Shown here: positions 1 to 8,270 of the stretch, in pieces | How the letters are laid out: every line of letters begins with the position of its first letter | How positions within the stretch are numbered: position 1 is the stretch's first letter | Source: Burkholderia sp. MS389 | Lineage (GTDB): Bacteria; Pseudomonadota; Gammaproteobacteria; Burkholderiales; Burkholderiaceae | NCBI RefSeq assembly: GCF_016899425.1 | Contig: NZ_CP045994.1 | Location: forward strand, 1,860,001-1,924,000 | Direction of reading: 5' to 3' | DNA length: 64,000 nucleotides | Notes under the pieces: generated by a model | Database searches by the model: none | What the model was told of the DNA's origin: nothing | What the model saw: the letters and a program-made list of their open reading frames with translations, nothing else | Program-made: the position numbers and the translations under genes

Positions 1-82
1 TCGGCAGCGAGTAGAGCTGGAGACGGTCGGGATGCTGGGCCGGCCACTTTTGCGTGATCGGGAAGGCGGACAGATCGGGCAT
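1..82 (-). CDS. Glutathione S-transferase, N-terminal fragment
   Basis: Only the first 27 codons are inside the window; the gene runs off the left edge. The translation from the ATG at 82 begins MPDLSAFPITQKWPA and reaches LQLYSLP, which looks like the start of the YghU/YfcG-type glutathione transferases, where a short N-terminal tail precedes the first beta strand of the thioredoxin-like domain. The frame stays open upstream to about 144, so an earlier GTG start at about 141 is possible, but the ATG gives the usual family start. Function is inferred from this short segment alone. Confidence 0.6.
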   Translation of the reverse strand, partial: MPDLSAFPITQKWPAQHPDRLQLYSLP

Positions 83-552
83 GAAGGTTCGCTCGTCGAA
101 GTGAATGATCCGCGCTCCGCCCGTGCCGTCGCGCTCGCGCACGGTTCACGGCTCGGCGGCGGGGCGGAGCGCGCCGAAAGCGCCCACTGTAGCCGATCCG
201 GGAAATCGATGCAGGGGTCGGTCGGCCGCCGGTTGTTCGACACGGTAGCCGTGGCCGGCGTCGTTCACAGTGCCGCAAGACACGGCGAGCAACGCGTGTC
301 CGTCGGCCGCCGGACCGCATACGGCTCGATGCCCGTCGCCTCCCCCCGAGATACGACGTCCTAACACACCGTGCCAGGCGACGGCACAACCGCCCACAAA
401 ATCAACCACCGCGCAATTCGTCAACAAACGGAAGGTTTTTGTCAGGGAAAGTCCCGCCCCGCATTCCGTGGTTTTTTGTTGACCGACATCGTATAACGCC
501 GTCATGATTTCCTGACAAGAAAGGTCCCATCCACCGACCGAAGTGAGGAGAC
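83..552. other. Intergenic region upstream of the ABC importer operon
   Basis: No ORF here looks like a gene; the overlapping frames have biased, low-complexity composition. From about 380 to 520 the sequence becomes richer in A and T (for example around 405-445 and 470-480), which suits a promoter for the operon starting at 553. A possible -35 TTGACC lies at 479-484, with a weak -10 candidate 18 bases later. A GAGGAG ribosome-binding site sits at 545-550. Confidence 0.4.
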
Positions 553-1719
553 ATGAACACCACCCCGATCGCTCGCCGTGTCCGCCGGATCGCACTCGCC
601 CTGGGCTTCACGCTGTCGGCCGGCGCGGCCGTTGCGGCCCCCGTATCGCTGAACATCGTCGACGTCGCAGGCAACCTGCAGCTCACGCAGAAGGCCATCG
701 AGGCGTTCAAGGAGAAGAACCCGACCCTCGTCGCGAACGTCACGTTCACAAACGCACCCGCGCCGCAGTTGCCGGGCAAGATCAAGGCGATGCAGGCGGC
801 GGGGCGCTCCGACATCGACCTCGTGCTGACGGGCACCGACGCGCTGGCCGCCGGCATCGAACAGAACCTGTGGCAGAAGCTCCTGCCCGACAACGCAGCC
901 GCGCTCCCCGGCGTGCTCGACAAGTACGCGCCCGGCCCGCGCAAGATGCAGGATCTGGCGCAGGGCTTCGGCCTCGAAGTCACCTACATGCCGGCCGGCC
1001 CGTTGCTCGAATACAACCCGGCGAAGGTCTCCGACCCGCCGAAGACGCCCGACCAGTTGCTCGCATGGTGCAAGGCGCACCCGAACAAGCTGATCTATGC
1101 GCGCCCGGCGAACTCGGGCCCCGGCCGTACGTTCCTGATGGGGCTGCCGTACGTGCTCGGCGACAAGAATCCGCAGGACCCGATCAACGGTTGGGACAAG
1201 ACCTGGGCATTCCTGAAACAGTTGAACGACTGCGTGCCGTATTACCCGGGCGGCACGTCGGCGGTGATGAAGGAGCTCGGCGAGGGCACGCGCGACATGA
1301 CCGTGACCGTCACCGGCTGGGATCTCAACCCGCGCGCGCTCGGCATCGTACCGGCCGAATTCAAAGTCCAGGCGTTCGACAACATGACGTGGGTCAACGA
1401 CGCGCACTACATGGTGATCCCGAAGGGCGTGCCGAAGGAAAAGCTCGACGTGCTGTTCAAGCTGATGAATTTCCTGCTCGAGCCGGCGCAGCAGGCGACG
1501 ACCTACGACGACGGCTACTTCTATCCGGGCCCGGCGGTGAAGGGCGTGACGCTCGAGATGGCGCCCGCGCACAGCCAGGAAGTGATCAGGAAATTCGGCC
1601 GTCCCGAATACGCGAAGCTGCTCGCCGATCGTCCGCACGTGCAGCCGCTCAGCGCGCAGGCGATGGTCGCCGCGTTCCAGAAGTGGGATCGCGAGATCGG
1701 TTCGCAGAAATCGAAATAA
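553..1719 (+). CDS. ABC transporter periplasmic substrate-binding protein
   Basis: 388 residues. The first 28 or so form a signal peptide (basic RRVRR, hydrophobic core, cleavage near AVAAP), so the product is periplasmic. The rest resembles extracellular solute-binding proteins of the polyamine/iron/thiamine-type importers (NxTGTDALAAG, followed by a C-terminal TYDDGYFYPGPAVKG region). GAGGAG at 545-550 supports the start. It is the first gene of a binding protein-ATPase-permease-permease operon, which is the usual order for spermidine/putrescine-like (PotFGHI) systems; the substrate cannot be read from the sequence. Confidence 0.85.
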   Translation: MNTTPIARRVRRIALALGFTLSAGAAVAAPVSLNIVDVAGNLQLTQKAIEAFKEKNPTLVANVTFTNAPAPQLPGKIKAMQAAGRSDIDLVLTGTDALAAGIEQNLWQKLLPDNAAALPGVLDKYAPGPRKMQDLAQGFGLEVTYMPAGPLLEYNPAKVSDPPKTPDQLLAWCKAHPNKLIYARPANSGPGRTFLMGLPYVLGDKNPQDPINGWDKTWAFLKQLNDCVPYYPGGTSAVMKELGEGTRDMTVTVTGWDLNPRALGIVPAEFKVQAFDNMTWVNDAHYMVIPKGVPKEKLDVLFKLMNFLLEPAQQATTYDDGYFYPGPAVKGVTLEMAPAHSQEVIRKFGRPEYAKLLADRPHVQPLSAQAMVAAFQKWDREIGSQKSK

Positions 1720-1729
1720 CGCATGAACC

Positions 1730-1751
1730 CGCGGGCGCTCGGGCGCCCGCG
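1730..1751 (+). other. Intercistronic stem-loop between binding protein and ATPase
   Basis: A perfect 9-bp inverted repeat (CGCGGGCGC / GCGCCCGCG, loop TCGG at 1739-1742) lies 11 bases after the stop codon of the binding-protein gene and 19 bases before the ATPase start. No T-run follows. Such hairpins after binding-protein genes often protect the upstream mRNA and lower expression of the distal genes; that role is inferred. Confidence 0.55.
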
Positions 1752-1769
1752 TCGATGGAGTTCGCGTAC

Positions 1770-2849
1770 ATGAAGCACAGTTTCGAACGGTTGCGGCTCG
1801 ACGGCGTGTGCCGCAGTTTCACCAATGCACAAGGCGCGCAGGTTGCCGCGCTGAACGGCCTCGACCTCGAGATCCGGCGCGGCGAATTCATCGCGCTGCT
1901 CGGCCCGTCCGGCTGCGGCAAATCGACCGCGCTGAACTGCATCGCCGGGCTGCAGCCGCTCACGCGCGGCGGCATCTGGCTCGACGACACGCGCATCGAC
2001 GTGCTGCCGCCCGAGCGTCGCGGCTTCGGGATGGTGTTCCAGAACTACGCGTTGTTTCCGCACATGTCGGTGCTCGACAACGTCGGCTTCGGCCTCAAGA
2101 TGCGCGGCGTGGCGAAGCAGGAAACGCGGCGGCGCGCGCAGCAGGCGCTCGAGCTCGTGCAGCTCGTCGGTCACGAAGGCAAGCTGCCCGGGCAACTGTC
2201 GGGCGGCCAGCAGCAGCGCGTCGCGATCGCGCGGGCGATCGTGATCGAGCCGCCGCTCGTGCTGATGGACGAGCCGTTGTCGAACCTCGACACCAAACTG
2301 CGCATCGAGATGCGCGCCGAGATCCGCCGCATCCACACGCAGCTCGAACGCGCGACGATCTACGTGACGCACGACCAGGACGAGGCGCTGTCGATGGCCG
2401 ACCGCATCGTCGTGATGAAGGAGGGCGTCGTGCAGCAGGTCGCGTCGCCGAAGGACGTCTACACGCGTCCGCACAACCTGCACGTCGCGCGCTTCATGGG
2501 CTATCGCAACGTGCTGCCGTTCACGCTCGAAGGGATGGCCGGCGACTGCGTTCGGGTGACAGCCGGTGGCGTGCGCCTCCTCGGCGTGCCGATGGCCGGC
2601 TTCGACGCGAAGGACGTCGTGATCGCGCTGCGCCCCGACGACATCGAACGCGCGCAAGCGGGTGCCGACAATGCGTTCGACGCGACCGTCGAGACGGTCG
2701 AATACGGCGGCCGCGACTCGCTGATCCGCGCGATCACGCCGTTCGGCCCAATCTGGGCGCGCGTGGCCGGCGAGTTCGCGCAAGGCGAGGCGCTGCGGCT
2801 GCGCGTGGCGCCGGCGCGCGCGCTCGTCTATGCGGGAGACGTGCAATGA
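1770..2849 (+). CDS. ABC transporter ATP-binding protein (PotA/FbpC type)
   Basis: 359 residues. Walker A GPSGCGKST at residues 45-53, ABC signature LSGGQQQR near 143 and Walker B LVLMDEP near 163, with the switch histidine in VTHDQDEA. A C-terminal TOBE-like domain (about 270-359) is typical of the polyamine/iron/sugar importer ATPases. The ATG at 1770 is chosen because GGAG lies at 1757-1760; an in-frame ATG at 1755 has no ribosome-binding site. The stop overlaps the ATG of an 18-codon ORF (ATGA at 2846-2849). Confidence 0.92.
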   Translation: MKHSFERLRLDGVCRSFTNAQGAQVAALNGLDLEIRRGEFIALLGPSGCGKSTALNCIAGLQPLTRGGIWLDDTRIDVLPPERRGFGMVFQNYALFPHMSVLDNVGFGLKMRGVAKQETRRRAQQALELVQLVGHEGKLPGQLSGGQQQRVAIARAIVIEPPLVLMDEPLSNLDTKLRIEMRAEIRRIHTQLERATIYVTHDQDEALSMADRIVVMKEGVVQQVASPKDVYTRPHNLHVARFMGYRNVLPFTLEGMAGDCVRVTAGGVRLLGVPMAGFDAKDVVIALRPDDIERAQAGADNAFDATVETVEYGGRDSLIRAITPFGPIWARVAGEFAQGEALRLRVAPARALVYAGDVQ

Positions 2850-2902
2850 ACGGGCTGCGCCAATCGGCATGCGCGGGGGTACCTCGCCCGGAGGCCGCAT
2901 GA
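2846..2902 (+). CDS. 18-codon ORF bridging ATPase and permease genes
   Basis: A short ORF (MNGLRQSACAGVPRPEAA) starts inside the ATPase stop codon and ends inside the permease start codon, with ATGA overlaps at both ends (2846-2849 and 2899-2902). It resembles no known protein. Its likely role, if translated, is to carry ribosomes across the 50-base gap by termination-reinitiation. It could also be chance in GC-rich sequence. Confidence 0.35.
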   Translation: MNGLRQSACAGVPRPEAA

Positions 2903-3771
2903 GCACGCTCGCGACCGGCGGCACGCCGCGCGATGCGAAGGCGTGGCTCGTCACGCCGGCGCTCGCGTTCATCGCCGCGCTGTTCATCTATCCGTTCGCG
3001 TACGGCCTCGTGCTGTCGTTCCAGCCGACGAACGGCGGCGGCGCGCTCGCGAACTACGTGCAGTTCTTCACCGACACCGCGATGTGGCCGACCGTGCTCG
3101 TCACGCTGAAGCTCGCGGTGCCGGCGACGCTGCTCAACGTCGGCATCGCGGTGCCCGTCGCGTTCGCGCTACGCCGCAGTTCGCGGTACCAGAAGTTCGT
3201 CACGACGCTGCTCGTGATTCCCGTCACGCTCGGCACGGTGCTCGTCGCCGACGGGATGCTCACGTATTTCGGGCCGAACGGCTGGTTTCCGCAGGCGCTG
3301 CAGGGGCTGCACCTGTACACCGACGAAGTGCGCCTCACGCATAACTACTGGGGCGTGCTGCTGTCGCTGATCGTGTCGGGCTTTCCGTTCGCGTTCCTGC
3401 TGATGCTGTCGTACATCAGCGGCATCGACCCGACGCTCGCGCGCGCGGCCGCGACGCTCGGCGCGAACCCGTGGCAGCAGTTTCGCCAGATCTACCTGCC
3501 GCTGCTCGTGCCGGGGCTCACGATGGCCGCGTGCCTGTCGTTCGTGCAGGCGTTCTCGGTGTTCCCGTCGGCCGTGCTGCTCGGCGCGCCGGCCGGCCCG
3601 ACGCGCGTGATCTCGATCGCGGCGGCCGAAGCCGCGTTCGAGAGCTACGACTATTCGCTCGCGTCGGCGATCGCGATCGTGATGGGCTTCGTGCAGCTGC
3701 TGGTGGTCGCGTCGATGCTCGGCGCGCGCCGCTTCTTCTATACGGGTGCGGTCACGGGAGGCAAGGGCTGA
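2899..3771 (+). CDS. ABC transporter permease, first subunit (PotB type)
   Basis: 290 residues with about six membrane segments (the first near residues 17-37). The binding-protein-dependent EAA loop is visible as RAAATLGANPWQQFRQIYLPLLVPG. GGAG at 2890-2893 favours the ATG at 2899 over upstream in-frame starts. Its stop overlaps the next gene's start (TGATG at 3769-3773), so the two permeases are translationally coupled and probably form a heterodimer. Confidence 0.9.
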   Translation: MSTLATGGTPRDAKAWLVTPALAFIAALFIYPFAYGLVLSFQPTNGGGALANYVQFFTDTAMWPTVLVTLKLAVPATLLNVGIAVPVAFALRRSSRYQKFVTTLLVIPVTLGTVLVADGMLTYFGPNGWFPQALQGLHLYTDEVRLTHNYWGVLLSLIVSGFPFAFLLMLSYISGIDPTLARAAATLGANPWQQFRQIYLPLLVPGLTMAACLSFVQAFSVFPSAVLLGAPAGPTRVISIAAAEAAFESYDYSLASAIAIVMGFVQLLVVASMLGARRFFYTGAVTGGKG

Positions 3772-4694
3772 TGGCGACCGACAATCATGCCGCTCGCACG
3801 TGGCCGCCGAAGCACGACGCGCCCGATGCGCGACCCGTCGACGCAAGGGAACCGCACCGGATGAAAAGCAATCTCGCCGGCCGCGCATGGAAGGCGCTCG
3901 TCTGGGGGCTGATGGCGTTCTTCCTGCTGAACGTGATGCTGCTGATCGCGACCGTCGCGGTGAACTCGGTCGCGACGCGCTGGTTCGGCACGCCGCTGCC
4001 GCAGGGCTTCACGCTGCACTGGTATGCGAAGGCGTGGGAGGATTTCCAGCTTGCGAGCGTGCTGTGGGTGACCGTCGAGGTCGTCGGCGCGGTCGTGCTG
4101 CTGTCGATCGCGCTCGGCGTGCCGGCCGCGTATGCGCTCGCGCGCGTGCAGTTTCGCGGCAAGCGCTTCGCGCTGCTGGTGTTCCTGCTGCCGCTGATGG
4201 TGCCGCCCGTCACCTACGGGATTCCGATGGCGACCGTGATGTACAAGATCGGGCTGGCGGGCACGCTGCCGGGCGTGATCCTGGCGAACCTCGTGCCGGC
4301 GCTGCCGTTCGTGATCCTCGTGATGACGCCGTTCATCGAGCAGATCGATCCGAACCTCGAAGCCGCCGCGCGCATCTTCGGCGCGAACACGTCGCGCTAT
4401 TTCCGCTACGTGCTGCTGCCGCTGCTCGTGCCCGGCATGCTCGCGGCCGGGTTGCTCGTGCTGGTGCGCACGATCGGGATGTTCGAACTGACGTTCTTCA
4501 CCGCGGGGCCGAGCACGCAGACGCTCGTCGTCGCGCTGTATTACGCGGTGTTCTCGACCGGCGTGCGCGCGCCGCAGTCGATCGACGCGATGGCGATGAT
4601 CTACATGGCCATCACGCTCGTGTGGGTCGTGATCGCGTTGCAGTTCGTCAGTCCGACCCAGCTCGTGAGCCGCGTGAAGCAGGAGCGGCAGTAG
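3771..4694 (+). CDS. ABC transporter permease, second subunit (PotC type)
   Basis: 307 residues. A roughly 40-residue cytosolic N-terminal tail precedes the first membrane segment (LVWGLMAFFLLNVMLLI), and the EAA motif appears as EAAARIFGANTSRYFRYVLLPLLVPG. It overlaps the upstream permease stop by one base and is the last gene of the importer operon. The long tail is unusual; an internal ATG (MKSNLAGRAW) at 3861 would give a more typical N-terminus. Confidence 0.88.
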   Translation: MATDNHAARTWPPKHDAPDARPVDAREPHRMKSNLAGRAWKALVWGLMAFFLLNVMLLIATVAVNSVATRWFGTPLPQGFTLHWYAKAWEDFQLASVLWVTVEVVGAVVLLSIALGVPAAYALARVQFRGKRFALLVFLLPLMVPPVTYGIPMATVMYKIGLAGTLPGVILANLVPALPFVILVMTPFIEQIDPNLEAAARIFGANTSRYFRYVLLPLLVPGMLAAGLLVLVRTIGMFELTFFTAGPSTQTLVVALYYAVFSTGVRAPQSIDAMAMIYMAITLVWVVIALQFVSPTQLVSRVKQERQ

Positions 4695-4807
4695 GCGAGG
4701 GCGGCAACGGACGCGCCGGGCCGCCGTGCAATTGGTTACAAATGGATACCGCGCACGATACGCGGACGTTGCAGACTACGCGGCGTTCACCCGATCGACG
4801 AATATCC

Positions 4808-5245
4808 ATGAAGTTTCAAACGCTGCTGACACTCGCCGGCGCCTCGACGCTGCTGGCCGCCTGCAATCTGCTCCACGACGGTCCCGGATCGAGCGACGTC
4901 GACGCCGCCGTGCGCCGCGCGCTCGAGGCCGAAAACCACGGCGGGCTGAACGCGCTGTTCGGCCAGCCGTTGCCCGTGTCGGCCGACGTCGTGTCGGCGA
5001 AACCCGACGGCGACTGCAAGAAGCTCGGCGACCGCACGTACTCGTGCGACGTCGTGGTCACGTGGCGGAATGCCGATTACTCGCCGTCGCGCGCGAACCT
5101 GACCTTCGTGAAGGCGGCCGACGGCTCATGGCAGACGTCCGGCGTCGATGCGGCGCTCGTGACGGGCACCGCGAAGTCATTGATCGACCATATCGGCAAG
5201 GCTTGGCCGGGCAATGCGGCGAGCGGCGCGTCGGCGGCGAAGTGA
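4808..5245 (+). CDS. Putative lipoprotein of unknown function
   Basis: 145 residues. The N-terminus (MKFQTLLTLAGAS) leads to the lipobox LLAAC, giving a lipidated cysteine at about residue 19. The mature part is small and soluble with two cysteines in DCKKLGDRTYSC that could form a disulfide, and no recognised catalytic motif. It stands alone 113 bases after the importer operon in the same direction; no ribosome-binding site is obvious. Confidence 0.75.
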   Translation: MKFQTLLTLAGASTLLAACNLLHDGPGSSDVDAAVRRALEAENHGGLNALFGQPLPVSADVVSAKPDGDCKKLGDRTYSCDVVVTWRNADYSPSRANLTFVKAADGSWQTSGVDAALVTGTAKSLIDHIGKAWPGNAASGASAAK

Positions 5246-5288
5246 CGCGAGGGCGGCCAGCCTGGACCGCACTGCTGCTTTTTCCCGA

Positions 5289-5313
5289 TAAAAAAGGGCG
5301 CGAGCATCGCGCC
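5289..5313. terminator. Intrinsic terminator after the lipoprotein gene
   Basis: A 7-bp stem GGCGCGA / TCGCGCC (5297-5303 and 5307-5313, loop GCA) is preceded by a run of A at 5290-5295. Read on the minus strand this is a hairpin followed by TTTTTT. On the plus strand the tail is only mildly T-rich. It may end transcripts from both sides. Confidence 0.5.
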
Positions 5314-5350
5314 TATCTCGTTTGAACGCACCCTCGGTATGCAGCCAGGG

Positions 5351-5382
5351 TTATAGGGAAAACCCTTATCTCAAGGTATAAT
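5351..5382 (+). promoter_or_regulatory. Promoter with perfect -10 box for the 70-residue ORF
   Basis: TATAAT occurs at 5377-5382, 27 bases before the ATG at 5409. The -35 region is poor (no TTGACA at the right distance), but an inverted repeat AGGG-AAAA-CCCT at 5355-5366 sits where an activator or repressor could bind. Confidence 0.45.
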
Positions 5383-5408
5383 TCCGACCATGAGAGAAAG
5401 GTCATCCC

Positions 5409-5621
5409 ATGCCTGAACGCTTCCAAACCCTTGAAAAATTTGTGTTTTCCCTCGTCGTGATGTCCGCCGTCGTGTGCTCGGCCTTCCTCGCGTACGAGCG
5501 TCACCCCGAGATCAGGATCGCACTGCACGAAGGCGAAGCGCTGATGCGCGAGAGCGCCAAGTACTCGGTCATCTGCTCGCCGTCCAAGGTCGACCCTTGC
5601 GTCGAGATGTCCGCGTACTGA
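5409..5621 (+). CDS. Small predicted membrane protein
   Basis: 70 residues. One clear hydrophobic segment (FVFSLVVMSAVVCSAFLAY, about residues 11-29) is followed by a short soluble tail with two cysteines in VICSPSKVDPC. AAGG upstream at 5398-5401 and a perfect TATAAT at 5377-5382 support expression, and a hairpin terminator follows. No family recognised. A minus-strand ORF on the same stretch has no comparable signals. Confidence 0.6.
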   Translation: MPERFQTLEKFVFSLVVMSAVVCSAFLAYERHPEIRIALHEGEALMRESAKYSVICSPSKVDPCVEMSAY

Positions 5622-5778
5622 GCCGGCTTTCCGCTTTTCGGGCTTGGGCGACGTCACTGCCGGTCTCAATGCCCTGAAGTCGTCTCGTCACGTATTCGGA
5701 AACCGGCCGCAAGACAGCGGCGAATGCACGAACCCGTTACGTGCCGAGTCGCCCGCATAAGCAGCCCCGCATCCGGTC

Positions 5779-5818
5779 GGCCCCGCTTCGAGCAATCGAG
5801 CGGGGCCGTTCTGTTTGT
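5779..5818 (+). terminator. Rho-independent terminator
   Basis: GGCCCCGC-T-TCGA pairs with TCGAGCGGGGCC (5779-5791 with 5796-5807, loop GCAA, one bulged T) and is followed by a T-rich tail (GTTCTGTTTGT). It points rightwards and fits the end of the small membrane-protein gene, just before the convergent dehydrogenase gene. Confidence 0.65.
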
Positions 5819-5833
5819 GCATGTCTGCGCGTA

Positions 5834-6799
5834 TCACACGACATGCCGCGGCTCGCCACCGACGAACGCGGCGACGTTGTCCACGAGCTGATCGGCCAGC
5901 GCCTGCATCGCTTCGTCACTGGCCCATGCGACATGCGGTGTCAGGATGAACGCCGGATGCGACAGGATCGCGTGAAACGGATGCGCGGCCGGCAGCGGCT
6001 CCTGCGTAACCACGTCGAATCCCGCGCCCGCGATCTGCCCCGACTGCAACGCGTCGACGAGCGCGCTTTCGTCCACGAGCCCGCCGCGCGCGGTATTGAT
6101 CAGCAGCGGCCGGCGCGCCATCCGCGCGAACGCATGTGCGTCGATCAGATGCCGCGTCGCGGGCGTGAGCGGACAGTGCAGCGTGATCACGTCGCTGACG
6201 CGCAGCAGCGTGTCGAGCGGCGCATAACCGTCGCCCGCTGCGTCGTCGTGCGCGGCGAACAACACGCGCATGTCGAGCGCCCGCGCGATGGCGGCCACCG
6301 CATGCCCGAGCACGCCGTCGCCGACGATCCCGAGCGTCGAACCGGCCAGGTCGCGAATCGGATGATCGAAGAAGCAGAACTGCCCGCTGTCGAGCCAGCG
6401 CCCACCACGTACCGCGTCGCGATACGCGACGAGGCTGCGGCGCAGCGCGAAGATCAGCGCGAACGTGTGCTCGGGCACCGTACGCATCGCATAGCCGCGA
6501 ATATTGCTCACGACGATGCCGCGTGCCGCACATGTATCGAGATCGACGATATCGGTGCCGGTCGCGGCGATCGCGATCATCCGCAACCGCCGCGCGTCGG
6601 CGAGAGCCGTCGCGTCGAGCCGCACCTTGTTGGTCACGACGATGTCCGCATCGCGGATGCGCGCCGCGACTTCGTGCGCGGCCGTCCGGTCGAACGTCTG
6701 CACCACGTGCGGAAACGGAAACGGCTTCAGCACCGTCTGCGGCGACAGCGTCGCGCGATCGAGGAACACGATCTTCGCGGGAGAAGAAACGGAAAACAT
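5834..6799 (-). CDS. D-2-hydroxyacid dehydrogenase (glycerate dehydrogenase-like)
   Basis: 321 residues. The Rossmann motif appears as LGIVGDGVLGHAVA, and the catalytic Arg, Glu and His are in NTARGGLVDE, VTQEPLP and LTPHVAWAS, the layout of the NAD(P)-dependent reductases of 2-oxoacids such as hydroxypyruvate/glyoxylate. The start at 6799 gives a full-length domain; the open frame upstream to 7918 is antisense to the CoA-transferase gene. It diverges from that gene across a 259-bp region. Substrate unknown. Confidence 0.88.
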   Translation of the reverse strand: MFSVSSPAKIVFLDRATLSPQTVLKPFPFPHVVQTFDRTAAHEVAARIRDADIVVTNKVRLDATALADARRLRMIAIAATGTDIVDLDTCAARGIVVSNIRGYAMRTVPEHTFALIFALRRSLVAYRDAVRGGRWLDSGQFCFFDHPIRDLAGSTLGIVGDGVLGHAVAAIARALDMRVLFAAHDDAAGDGYAPLDTLLRVSDVITLHCPLTPATRHLIDAHAFARMARRPLLINTARGGLVDESALVDALQSGQIAGAGFDVVTQEPLPAAHPFHAILSHPAFILTPHVAWASDEAMQALADQLVDNVAAFVGGEPRHVV

Positions 6800-7058
6800 G
6801 GCAGGTCTCGCTGACAGGCGCCCGGCGGCGCGGAACGGATCCGATTTTGCGCGCGGCGCGCGCGCCGCCGTTTGACCGTTGCGGGAGCGTGCTTTCCCGG
6901 ATGGAAAGGCTGGTGCGTCACACCTGGCCGATACCGCGCTCGCGCCGTCGTCCGCCTTTCCGTTTCGGAAAGTCTGGTTGACCATCGATCGATTTTCGCC
7001 ACGCGCGAACGCCGTCATGATCGTCGTCATCGACAACACGATTTCATCGGAGACGGTC

Positions 7059-8249
7059 ATGACACGCCCCCTGGACGGCATCCGCGTGCTGGAACTTGGC
7101 CAACTGATCGCCGGGCCGTTCGCGGGCCGGATGCTCGCCGAATTCGGCGCGGAGGTCATCAAGGTCGAGCCGCCCGGCGTCGGCGATCCGCTGCGCAAAT
7201 GGCGGCTGCTGCACGACGGCACGTCGGTCTGGTGGGCCGCGCAGTCGCGCAACAAGACCTCGCTCACGCTCGACCTGCGCACGCCCGAAGGGCAGGACGT
7301 CGTGCGCCGCCTCGTCGCCGACACCGACGTGCTGATCGAAAACTTCCGGCCCGGCACGCTCGAAGGCTGGGGGCTCGGCTGGGACGCGCTGTCCGCGATC
7401 AACCCGGGGCTCGTGATGCTGCGCGTGTCGGGCTTCGGGCAGACGGGCCCGTATCGCGACCGCCCCGGCTTCGGCGTGATCGCCGAGGCGATGGGCGGCC
7501 TGCGCCACCTGACCGGCGAGCCGGGCCGCACGCCGGTACGCGTCGGCATCTCGCTCGGCGATTCGCTGTCCGCGCTGCACGGCGTGATCGGCGTGCTGCT
7601 CGCGTTGCGGCATCGCGAACAGCAGGGCGGCAAGGGGCAGGTCGTCGACGTCGCGCTGTACGAATCGGTGTTCAACATGATGGAAAGCCTGCTGCCCGAA
7701 TATGCGGCGTTCGGCGCGGTGCGCGAGCCGGCCGGCAGCAGCCTGCCGGGCATCGCACCGACCAACGCGTACCGCTGCCGCGACGGCCGGTACGCGTTGA
7801 TCGCCGGCAACGGCGACAGCATTTTCCGGCGCCTGATGGAACTGATCGGCCGGCCCGATCTCGGCAACGATCCGGCGCTCGCGCACAACGACGGGCGCGT
7901 CGCCCAGGTCGCGCGCATCGATGCGGCGATCGGCGAATGGAGCGCGCGTCACGACCTCGACGACGTGCTCGCCGCGCTGAACGACGCGCGCATTCCGTCC
8001 GGGCGCATCTACGACGTGGCCGACATCGCGGCCGATCCGCACTACCGTGCGCGCGACATGATCGTCGACGCCGCGCTGCCCGACGGCACCCCGGTGCTCG
8101 TGCCGGGCATCGTGCCGAAACTCGACGCGACGCCCGGGCGCATCGAGCGGCCGGCGCCCGCGCTCGGCGCGGATACCGATGCGGTGCTCGAATCGCTCGG
8201 CATCGACGCGGCGACCCGCGACGACTGGCGCACGCGCGGCGTGATCTGA
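7059..8249 (+). CDS. CaiB/BaiF-family (class III) CoA-transferase
   Basis: 396 residues. The N-terminus (LDGIRVLELGQLIAGPFAGRMLAEFGAEVIKVE) is the hallmark of this family, which swaps CoA between carboxylic acids; the likely catalytic Asp is in GDSLSALHG. GGAG at 7049-7052 supports the ATG at 7059; the frame is open back to 6879 but without such a signal. The next gene, 21 bases on, is an HMG-CoA-lyase-like enzyme. Together they suit degradation of a branched or substituted dicarboxylic acid (itaconate- or hydroxymethylglutarate-like), which is inference. Confidence 0.92.
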   Translation: MTRPLDGIRVLELGQLIAGPFAGRMLAEFGAEVIKVEPPGVGDPLRKWRLLHDGTSVWWAAQSRNKTSLTLDLRTPEGQDVVRRLVADTDVLIENFRPGTLEGWGLGWDALSAINPGLVMLRVSGFGQTGPYRDRPGFGVIAEAMGGLRHLTGEPGRTPVRVGISLGDSLSALHGVIGVLLALRHREQQGGKGQVVDVALYESVFNMMESLLPEYAAFGAVREPAGSSLPGIAPTNAYRCRDGRYALIAGNGDSIFRRLMELIGRPDLGNDPALAHNDGRVAQVARIDAAIGEWSARHDLDDVLAALNDARIPSGRIYDVADIAADPHYRARDMIVDAALPDGTPVLVPGIVPKLDATPGRIERPAPALGADTDAVLESLGIDAATRDDWRTRGVI

Positions 8250-8270
8250 AACGACCACCGGGACGAAGAC

